Shown here: positions 55,285 through 64,000 of the stretch, piece by piece | Layout: each line of letters opens with the position of its first letter | How positions within the stretch are numbered: the stretch's first letter is position 1 | NCBI RefSeq assembly: GCF_024166365.1 | Contig: NC_064831.1 | Span: 30,804,768-30,868,767 of the forward strand | Length of the DNA stretch: 64,000 nucleotides | Reading direction: 5' to 3' | Source: Elephas maximus indicus | Taxonomy: Eukaryota; Chordata; Mammalia; Proboscidea; Elephantidae | Notes under the pieces: generated by a model | Database searches by the model: none | Seen by the model: only the letters and a program-made list of their open reading frames with translations | Told to the model about the DNA's origin: nothing | Made by a program: the position numbers and the translations under genes

Positions 55285-55530
55285 TCTTTTTTTTAATTTA
55301 ACATTTAATGAACATTTACTATGGGCTAAAAAAAAAAAAAATTTTTTTTTTTTTAAGCACTATGCTAAGATTTCATGTGCATTTTATTACTTCTGGAATC
55401 AACCAAGGAAAAATGTACTATTTTCATTCTACAGGTGAAGAAACAAACACAAAGCGGTTATATGCTTTGCCAAGGTCACACAGCTTGCGAGGTGCTAGGG
55501 ACAGTGTTTAAACCCTGGGGAATCTGACTC
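55285..55530 (-). mobile_element. MIR SINE
   Basis: Reverse MIR: AACATTTACTATGGGCTAA, AGCACTATGCTAAGATTTC, TCATTCTACAGGTGAAGAAAC, AAGGTCACACAGCTTGCG, GAATCTGACTCCAGAGC. An A/T palindromic run (55329-55355) was gained inside. Confidence 0.85.
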
Positions 55531-55902
55531 CAGAGCACACCCTTCCCATGGCAATATGTAGCCTTGTTTTCCTGAATTGAACTCTGCCCCTTCAAATCCT
55601 ATGCTCTCTGTCGTGTTGTTGTTGTTGTTGTTTAATTGTGCTTTAGGTGTAAGTTTACAGCTCAAGTTAATTTCTTATTCAAAAATTTCTGCATATATTG
55701 TTTTGTGACATTGGTTGCAATCCCCACAATGTGACAGCATGCTCCCCCTTTCTATCCGGGGTTCCCCATGTCCATTTGTCCAGTTCCTGTTCCTTCCTGC
55801 CTTCTTGTCTTGCTTTCGGGGAGGAGTTGCCCATTTGATTTCATATATTTGATTGAACTAAGAAGAACGTTCTTTATGTGTGTTAGTGGTTGTTTTATGT
55901 TG

Positions 55903-56170
55903 TTGTTAAGTACCGTTAAGTCGGCTCTGAATCAAAGCATCCACACGTACTACAGGACGAAACACTGCCCAGTCCTGCACCATCCTCACAATTGTTGTTA
56001 TGCTTGAGCCCATTGTTGCAGCCACTGAGTCAATCCATCTTGTTGAGGATCCTCCCCTTTTTCACTGGCCCTTGACTTTATCAAGCATGGTATCCTTCTC
56101 CAGGCACTGGTCCTTCCTGATAACATATTCAAAGTATATGAGAGGTAGTCTCACCAACCTTGCTTCTAAG
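55903..56170 (-). mobile_element. RTE 3'-end fragment in the L1 3' UTR
   Basis: TTGTTGTTAAGTACCGTTAAG, TGCACCATCCTCACAATTG, TTGCAGCCACTGAGTCAATC, TATCCTTCTCCAGGCACTGG and TTGCTTCTAAGGCC. Confidence 0.88.
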
Positions 56171-56989
56171 GCCTGCCTAGCCTTTGTCTGAAAAGGGGGC
56201 TTCAGGAGTGGCTTCAGTTCTGAGTTAGCAGGGTGAATGGGGGCCACAATCTCGGGGGTTCCTCCAGTCTCTGTCAGACCAGTAAGTCTGGTCTTTTTTC
56301 ATGAATTTGAATTCTGTTCTACATTTTTCTCCCATTCTGTCTGGGACTTTCTGTTGTGACCCCCAACAGAGTGATCGTTAGTAGTAGCACCATCTAGTTC
56401 TTCTGGGCTTAGGCTGGTAGAGGTTCTGGTTCATGTGGTCCTTTAGTCCTTTGGGCTATTTTCCTTATGTCTTTGGTTTTCTTCATTCTCCTTTGCTCTG
56501 GACAAGATGGGACCAATAGATATATCTTAGCTACTTGAAAGCTTTTAAGACCCCAGATGCTACTCACCAAAGTGGGATGTAGAACATTTTCTTTATGACC
56601 TATGTTATGCCAGTTGACCTACATGTCCCCTGAGACTATGGTCCCCAGCTCCCAGACCCATCAGCTTGGTCCCTCAAAGTGTTTGGATGTATCTAGGAAA
56701 CTACTATGCCTTTGCTTTGGTCAAGTTGTACTGACTTCCCCTATATCATGTATTGTCTTTCCCTACACCAAAGTTGAGACTTGTCTATTATCTAGTTAGT
56801 CGTTTCCCCTGTCCCTCCCTCCCCACCCACATGACCATCAAAGAATGTTTTTTGTTTCTGTGTGTAAACCTTTAACTGAGTTCTTATAATAGTGGTCTCA
56901 TACAATATTTGTCCTTTTGCGACTGACTTATTTAACTTGGCATTATGCCCTCCAGATTCATCCATGTTTTGAAATGTCTCACGGATTCA

Positions 56990-59900
56990 TCATCGTTCTT
57001 TAATGTTTCGTAGTATTCCATCGTGTGTACGTACCATAATTTGTTTATCCATTCATCTGCTCATGTGCATTTAGGTTGTTTCCATCTTTTTGCTATTGTG
57101 AATAGTGCTGCAATGAACATGGGTGTGCATATGTCTATTTATGTGAGGGCTCTTATTTCTCTAAGATACATTCCTCGGAGCAAGATTGCTGGATGGTATG
57201 GTACTTCTATTTCTAGCTTTGTAGGTAAGCACTGTATCATTTTTCAAAGTGGTTGTACCATTATACATTCCCACCAGCAATGCATAAGAGTTCCAATCTC
57301 CCCACAGCCTCTCCAACATTTGTTATTTTCTGTTTTTTTAAATTACTGCCATATCATCGGTCACAAGATGGACTCTCATTGTAGGTTTGATATCTCTAAT
57401 GGCTAATGATAGTGAGCATGTGTCTGTTAGCCACTTGAATGCCTTCTTTGGTGAAATGTCTGTCATATCCTTTGCTCATTTTTTAATTGGATTATTTGTC
57501 TTTTTGTTATTGCAGTGTTGAAGTAATTTGTAGATTTTAGAGATTAGATCCTTGTAGGATATGTCATAGCCAAATATTTTCCCAGTCTGCAGGTTCTCTT
57601 TTTACTCTTTTGGTGAAGTCTTTTGATGAGCATAAGTTTTTAATTTTAGGAGCATCCAGTTATCTAGTTTCTCTTCTGGTGTTTGCGCATTGTTAGTTAT
57701 GGTTTATATTCTATTTTTGCCATGTATTTAGGTGCCTAGCATTGTCCCTCTTTTTTTCTTCCATGATCTTTATTGTCTTAGATTTTATTTTTAGGTCTTT
57801 GATTCATTTTGAGTTAGTTTTTGTGTATGGTGAGGGTATGGATCTCTTTTCATTTTTTTACAGATGGACATCCAGTTATGCCAGCACCATTTGGTAAAGT
57901 GACTGTATTTTCCCTATTTAACAGATTTCGGCTCTTTGTGAAATATCAACTGCTCATAGATGGACGGATTTACGTCAGGGTTCTCAATTCTGTTCTGTTG
58001 GTCTACATGTCTCTTGTTGTACTAGTACCAGTCTGTTTTGACTAGTAAAATACAGTGGCTATATAATAGGTTCTAAAATCAGGGAGTGTGAGGGCTCCGA
58101 CTTTGTTCTTCTTCAGTAATTTTTACTTATCCAGGGTCTCTTTCCTTTCCCTATGAAGCCCTCAGGCCATTGAAGGTTGGATCGGGATTGCACCGTATTT
58201 GTAGATTGCTTTGAGTAGAATAGATGTTTTCACAATGTTGAGTCTTCCTATCCATGAGTATGGTATGTTTTTCCACTTAGAGAGGTCTCTTTTGGTTTCT
58301 TGCAGTAGTGTTTTGTAGTTTTATTGGTATAGGTCTCCTACATCCCTAGTTAGATTTATTCGTAAGTACTTTACCTTCTTGGGAGCTATTGTAAACGGTA
58401 TTGATTTGGTGATTTCCTTTTCGATGTTCTCTTTGTTGGTGTAGAGGAATCTAACTGATTTTTGCGTGTTAATCTTGTATCCTGCTATTCTGCTGAAATC
58501 TTCTATTAGTTCCAGTAGCATTCTTGTGGATTCTCTGGGATTTTCTCTGTATAAGATCATCTGATCTTCGAATAAGAATAGTTTTACTTTTTCCTTACCA
58601 ATTTGGATGTCTTTTATTTATTCTTCTTACCTTATTGCTCTAGGTAGAATTTCCAGCATGATGTTGAATAAGAGTGGTGGTACAGGGCATCCTTGTCTCA
58701 TTCCCATTCTGAAGAGGAATGGTTTCAGTCTTCCTCTGTTTAGAATGATGTTGGCTGTTGGTTTTGTATAAATTCCTTTTATTATGTGTAGGAATTTCCC
58801 TTCTATTCCTGTTTTGCTGAGAGTTTTTTTTTTTTTTTTAATCAGGAATGGGTGTCAGACTTTGTCAAATGCTTTTTCTGCATCGATTGATAGGGTCATG
58901 GGATTCTTTCTTGTGTTTTATTTGTGTGGTGAATTACATTGATTGATTTTCTAATGTTGAACCATCCCTGCATACCTGGTATATTGTTGATTTCTATTGG
59001 CTAGAATGTTGTTGAGGATTTTTGCATCTATGGTCATGAGGGATTTTGGTCGGTAGCTTTCTTTTTTTGTGGTATCTTTGATTGGCTTTAGTATCAGGGT
59101 TATGCTGGCTTCATAGAATGAATTTGGGATTGTCCCTTGTTTTTCTATGCTCTGAAATAGTTTGAGTAGTATTGATGTGAGTCTTCTCTGAAAGTTTAAT
59201 AGAATTTTCTAGATGCTGTCCGGGCCTGGGTTTTTTTGTTGCAAGTTTTTTTTAATTACCTCTTTAATCTCTTCTTTTGTTATAGATCTGTTTCATTTTT
59301 CCACCTCAGTTTGTGTTCGTTTAGGTAGGTAGTGAATTTCTAGAAATTTGTCCATTTTCTCTAGATTCTCAAATTTGTTGGAGTAGAATTTTTCATAATA
59401 TTCTGTTATGATCCTTTTTATTTCATTTGGGTCTGTTGTGATTTCACCTGTCTCATTTCTTATTCAGGTTATTTGTTTCCACTCTTGTTTTTCTTTTGTC
59501 AGTTTGGCCAGTGGTTTGTCATTTTTTTGATCTTTTCAAAGAACCAACTTTTCGTCTTATTGATTCTTTCTGTTGTTTTTCTGTTCTCTATTTTATTTAT
59601 TTCTGCTCTGATCTTTATTATTCCCTTTCTTCTGGTGCCTGAGGGCTCCTTTTGCTGCTCTCTTTCTATTTGTTCCAGTTGTAGGATTAATGTTTTGATT
59701 TTGGCCTTTTCTTCTTTTTTGATATGTGTGTTCATTGCTATAAATTGACCTCTTAGCACTGCTTTTGCTGTGTCCCAAAGGTTTTGGTAAGATGTGATTT
59801 CATTCTCATTTGAGTCTGTGAATTTTTTTTATTCCTTCATTGATTTCTTCTATTACCCAATAGTTTAAACAAGGTATTGTTTAGTTTCCATGTATTTTTT

Positions 59901-60640
59901 TTTCTTCCTGTTTCTATTATTGATTTCTACTCTTACGGCATTATGATCAGAGAAAATGCTTTGTATTATTTTGATATTTTGGATTTTGTTAAGGCTTGCT
60001 TTGTGGCCTAAAATATGGTCTATTTTGGAGAATATTCCATGTGCACTGGAAAAGAATGTATACTTTGCTGCTGTTGGGTGGAGTGTTCTTTATATATCTA
60101 TGAGGTTGACTTGGTTGATTGTGGCAGTTAGCTCTTCTGTATCTTTAATGAGTTTCTTTCTGGATGTTCTGTCCTTCACCAAAAGTGGTGTGTTGAAGTC
60201 TCCTGCTATTATTGTGGAACTGCTATTTCTCTTTTTAAGGCTGTTAGAATTTGTTTTATGTATTTTGGAGCCCTGTCTTTGGGTGCATATGTATTTATTA
60301 TGGTTATGTCTTCCTGGCGTATTGACTTTTTAATCATTGTGTACTGTCCTTCCTTACCCTTTTTGGTGGATTTTGCTTTAAAGTCTATTTTATCAGAAAT
60401 TAATATTGCCACTCCTGCTGTTTTTTGGTTATTGTTTGGTCGATATATTTTTTTCCAACCTTTGAGTTTTAGTTTGTTTATGCTTTTGTGTCTAAGGTGT
60501 GTTTCTTGTAGACAGCATATAGATGGATTGTGTGTTTTCAATTTATTCTGCCACTCTGTCTCTTTACTGGTGCATTTAGGCCACTTACATTCATTGTAGT
60601 TATTGATGGGTATGAGTTTATTGCTGACTTTTTTTTTTTT
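56990..60640 (-). pseudogene. L1 ORF2 remnant
   Basis: N-terminal endonuclease piece at 60209-60541 (ICCLQETHLRHKS, AILISDKIDFKAK, INTYAPKDRAPKYIKQ). The RT is in broken frames. The catalytic FADD reads FEDQ at 58561-58572, so polymerase activity is lost. The piece at 58321-58560 reads KYLRINLTRDVGDLYQ. Multiple frameshifts and stops. Confidence 0.88.
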
Positions 60641-61199
60641 TTTGCTTTTTTTTTGTGGTGTTTACCGTTTCTTTGTCCTACGTAATTTTCTGTGCTGAGT
60701 CCTTTTTGTTTATGGATTTTCTTTTCATCTCTTTCATTACTGTTGATTTTGTGCTTGCTGAGATTTTTTTTTTTTTTTCTTTTGTTGGGTAGGTTTGTTA
60801 GCTTTCTTTGTGGTTACCTTGAAATTTACCTTTATTTTTCTAAGTTTACACCAGTCTTTTATTTCTTGATCTTGCCTTGACTTTTTCTCCATATGGAAGT
60901 TTTATGACTATACCGCTTAGCCCCTGTTTTTTGTTTTGATGTTGTCATTGTTTACATATTGACGTCTCTGGTTCTCTATTTTCAGTCTTTTAGCTTTGTT
61001 TTGTTTTTGTGAATTCCCTCTATGGGCTGGTATCTCGTTGATCTGTCCTGTGTCCTAGTCTTGTTGTGGTTGTTGATGTTGTCGGTTCTCTAACTGAAGG
61101 ACTCCATTTAATATTTCTTGTAATTTGGTCTGTTTTTTGCCTATTTCCTTAATTTCTGTTATCTGGAAATAACCTAATTTAGCCTTTGTATTTGAGAGA

Positions 61200-62140
61200 C
61201 AATTTTGCTGGATATATAATTCTTGGCTGGCAATTTTTTTCCTTTAAGGCTTTATGTATGTCTTCCCATTGCCTTCTTGACTGCATGGTTTCTGCTGAGT
61301 AATCAGAGCTTAGTCTTATTGGTTCTCCTTTGAGGTGACTTTTTTATTTATCCCTAGCTTCTCTCAGGATTCTTTGGTTTTGGCAAGTTTGATTATGATA
61401 TGTCTTGTGACTATCTTTTGGGGTCTGTCCTATATGGGGTTCGTTAAGCTTCTTGGATAGATATCTTCTTGTCTTTCGTGATATTAGGGAAGTTTTCTGC
61501 CAGGAAATCTTTGACAGTTCTCTCTGTGTTTTCCATTATCCCTCCCTGTTCTTGTACTCTAATCACTTATAGGTTTTTCTTTTTGATAGTATCCCACATA
61601 ATTCTTAGACTTTCTTCACTTTTCTTCATTCTTTTTCTGATTTTTCCTCAAACAAATTGGTGTCAAGGGATTTATCTTCAATCTCACCAATTCTGACTTC
61701 CATTGTCTCAATTCTGCTCCTATGTCCTTCTATTGAGTTTTTAATTCTAAAATTTTATTGTTAATCTTTTGGATTTCTACTTGCTGTTTTCGTATGGTTC
61801 CCAACAGCCTGTTTATTCTGTCATTTTGTTTTCCTGAATTCTTCTATTGCTTTTGTGTGTGTTCCTTGGTGTTGTTTGTGTTTTGCCTGATCTCCTCGAT
61901 CTCTTGGACAGCTCTATATATTAGTCTTTTGAATTCTTTATCAGGTAGTCTCATTGCCTTATCTGCCTCTGGAAGGTTTTCTGGTTCTTTATTTTGGTTG
62001 CTTGCTGGAGCCATCTTGTCCTATTTCCTTATGTGATTTGATATTGACATTGACTATTGTCACTGAAGCATCAATAAGCTATTACATTTATTTACTTTAT
62101 TTTTGTTTACTGCATCCTGAAGTTTTGTTTTGTTTATATA
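61200..62140 (-). pseudogene. L1 ORF1 remnant
   Basis: In ORF1 position, with Lys/Glu-rich coiled-coil composition on the minus strand and no long frame left. Confidence 0.65.
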
Positions 62141-62149
62141 TATCCAAGT

Positions 62150-63506
62150 AGGCTGGGTGTGTGTGCTGCTCTGGTCATTAATCTGGCCTTGTTGAAACTC
62201 TCACCTCCTGTCTCCTGGTGGTTGGAGCAGCTACTAGGTGTGTGAGCCTGTTCTGTGGGGCTGCTGAAGATGTAGGTGGCATTTTTGGTGAAGTGATGAA
62301 TCTGTCCTGCTGGTCACCTGGCCATGGGTACAGGGGGTGATCTCCTTGGTTGTTGGTCTGGGTGTTGTATGTGCACTCTGCTGCATACCAGTTGGTCAGG
62401 GTGCAGGTGCCTGGATCATTAGTCACTGAGTGTTTGGTGTAGAGACTCTTACCTATAGTCCTGGGCAGGCAGTGCTGCATGGGGGTGTTTGGAGAAGGCA
62501 CAGTTCTCTGGTTTCAGTAGGGGGTGATGTGAGGGCAAGGCAGGGGTTTGTTGGCTGCCCCCAGATCCCTGGATGGAGGGTGTGCCCCTGTCTGTTAGGG
62601 CGCATAGAGGGAGGGTAGTGCAGCCAGTCCTTGGGCATCTGGTGCCATTGGCTGGAGGGACTAGGGAGCTCCACTGGTTCTCAGGCCCCTGTCGTGGGTG
62701 GCTAGATGGAGTGGGTGAAACTGCTGATACTCAGTCCTCCAGTGTGGGTGGGTCAGGCCCCTTCTTAGGGCAGTGTTGAATGCCACAAACCTGCAACTCC
62801 CACTTGGCTGCTGCAGGTGAAAATGGGCTTCATCTGGAAGCCCTGCCCGCTTTGTCCTAATGAGAGCATGCCATGGTGGGTCTGTCAGCAAAGTACTGGT
62901 ATGAGTGATTGACAGGGGTGAAGGGCTCTGCAAGTCCATGGACCCCCATGCCTGTGGCTAGATGAAGGGGCAGGCACCCCCTGACCAGGCTGTGAGTTCC
63001 TGGCTTATGGAGTGTGGCAGTGTTGAATGATGCTGGACTGGTGTCAGAGTGGGTAGGGGGATGGATAAGAAGGAGAGAATACTTCTTGGCTGTGGAGCTC
63101 TGGTGGGGTCAGGGGTATGGTGCATGGTGAGTTTGGAGCTTGCACTTAGCTTTTGCAGCACTGGTGTCACTCCTGTTTGGTTCTGGAGGTGAGTTCAGAG
63201 TTGGTGCTGCTTAGCTTCACCAGATACAGTGGGTTTTGGCTTGGAATGCTGTTGTTTGCCTCAATATGTCTGCGCTGTACAGGTTTAGCTAGCAGGATGC
63301 CAGCAAACCGGTGAGCCATAATTCCCCATTTCTGCTGTGTTTGAACTATCTTTCCTTCTAACTGTTGCTCAGACCAACTCTTTAGCTCTGCCTCTAGTCC
63401 ATAGGTTTCCTAGCTTGTCGTATATATCCAGTTCACTTGTTTTTTGGGGTCTTTGTTGTAAGAGGGATGACACAAATCATTCTGCCATCTTGGCCCCACC
63501 CCTCCA
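62150..63506 (-). promoter_or_regulatory. L1 5' UTR (internal promoter region)
   Basis: GC-rich, about 1.35 kb upstream of ORF1 in the element's sense, starting with the YY1-type motif. Unlike the 5' UTR at 41.7-42.5 kb it shows no obvious monomer array. Confidence 0.7.
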
Positions 63507-63508
63507 GG

Positions 63509-63640
63509 GCTCTCTTAAAGCCCAAGTCTCACTTTCTCCATGAAGCCCTCCTGTCTATTCCAGTGCACCCTGAATGGTCTTCTCAACTCCTAGAGCACTT
63601 ACTATCAATGCCAGGTAATTCAACAGTTACCAATATACGG
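63509..63640 (+). mobile_element. L2 fragment
   Basis: GCCCAAGTCTCACTTTCTCC, ATGAAGCCCTCCTGTCTATTC and CCTAGAGCACTTACTATC match L2 order. It is probably the target into which the L1 integrated. Confidence 0.6.
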
Positions 63641-63669
63641 TCTTGTGTTGTTGTTTAATAATTTCATGG

Positions 63670-64000
63670 AGACAATGGTGGTTCAGTGGTAGAATTCTCG
63701 CCTTCCATGTGAGAGACCTAGGTTTGATTCTTCCTCAGTGTACCTCATGTGCAGCCACCACCTGTCTGTCAGGTGGTGGCTGCATGGTCTATCAGGTGGT
63801 GACTGCATGTTGCTATGTTGCATGTTGCTATGATGCTAAGCAGGTTTCAGCGGTGCTTCCAGACCAAGACAGACTAGGAAGAAAGGCCTGGCAATCTACT
63901 TCCAAAAGTCAGCCAATGAAAACCCTACAGATCATGATTGTTTGATGCACAATTGATCACAGGGATGATTCAGGACCAGGCAGTGGTCAGCATTTCGTTC
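63670..64000 (+). mobile_element. tRNA-Gly-headed SINE, cut by the window end
   Basis: It starts ACAATGGTGGTTCAGTGG and TAGAATTCTCGCCTTCC with B-box GGTTTGATTC (63721-63730), close to tRNA-Gly(GCC). The body repeats that of 31713-32041 (reverse) and 8731-9022, and at the right edge it enters the RTE-like GGACCAGGCAGTGG / CATTTCGTTC tail. A local duplication lies in the body at about 63767-63838. Confidence 0.88.

Larger units (their letters stand above)
55630..63506 (-). mobile_element. Nearly full-length L1, decayed
   Basis: On the minus strand it starts near 63506 with GGGGTGGGGCCAAGATGGC, including the YY1-type AAGATGGC (63483-63490) typical of L1 5' ends. The 5' UTR (to about 62150), ORF1 (about 62140-61200), ORF2 (about 60640-56990) and the lineage 3' UTR (to 55630) follow. 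It is about 7.9 kb, including a 268-bp RTE piece. GCTCTCT occurs at both flanks (55603-55609 and 63509-63515) and may be a short target duplication. ORFs are broken. Confidence 0.92.

Noticed and set aside
63670-63740. Possible tRNA-Gly gene
   Set aside because: A and B boxes are present, but the acceptor stem does not close and the sequence continues into a SINE body shared with two other copies.
1-64000. CRISPR arrays, operons, phage or plasmid modules
   Set aside because: No regularly spaced direct repeats, no dense same-strand prokaryotic genes or ribosome binding sites. The content is typical mammalian nuclear DNA.

Overview
The window looks like nuclear DNA of an afrotherian mammal, most likely an elephant or close relative. 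The evidence is the repeat content. About 25 to 30 copies belong to the tRNA-derived AfroSINE families. There are also BovB-like RTE LINEs, L1s whose 3' UTRs carry a lineage-typical block, and old pan-mammalian repeats (MIR, L2, MaLR and ERVL LTRs, a small TA-flanked DNA transposon). Species assignment is an inference from these repeats; nothing was searched.

Layout. Positions 1-1600 are a GC- and CpG-rich island without a TATA box. From recalled mammalian gene order it should be the shared head-to-head promoter of ARFIP1 (leaving leftward, coding exons outside) and TIGD4 (going right). A roughly 9-kb TIGD4 intron follows, holding L2, MIR, an old L1, a MaLR LTR and SINEs. The only intact protein-coding gene is the single-exon TIGD4 coding region, 10531-12069 (+), 512 codons. 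It is a domesticated pogo/Tigger transposase that keeps its DNA-binding half but has a degenerate DDE catalytic triad.

From about 12.7 kb to the end I see intergenic DNA dominated by transposons, many nested. Main blocks: a DNAJA3-like pseudogene fragment (15.4 kb); a three-layer nest of SINE, SINE and L1 (15.8-17.0 kb); two long RTE copies (17.6-18.7 and 48.9-50.9 kb); a 4.2-kb 5'-truncated L1 (20.5-24.6 kb); a dense SINE cluster (30-34.6 kb); a gutted ERVL provirus with both LTRs and a target-site duplication (36.5-40.2 kb); an L1 with a tandem-monomer 5' UTR lodged inside another L1 (40.5-45.7 kb); and a nearly full-length but dead L1 on the minus strand (55.6-63.5 kb).

No operon, CRISPR array, bacterial system or other new coding system is visible. 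The points most worth checking are a tRNA-Gly-headed SINE family that shares its 3' tail with the RTE LINE, the L1 with 5'-UTR monomers that is complete at its 5' end but lacks its 3' half, the nested-insertion histories supported by target-site duplications, and two candidate unannotated exons upstream of TIGD4.
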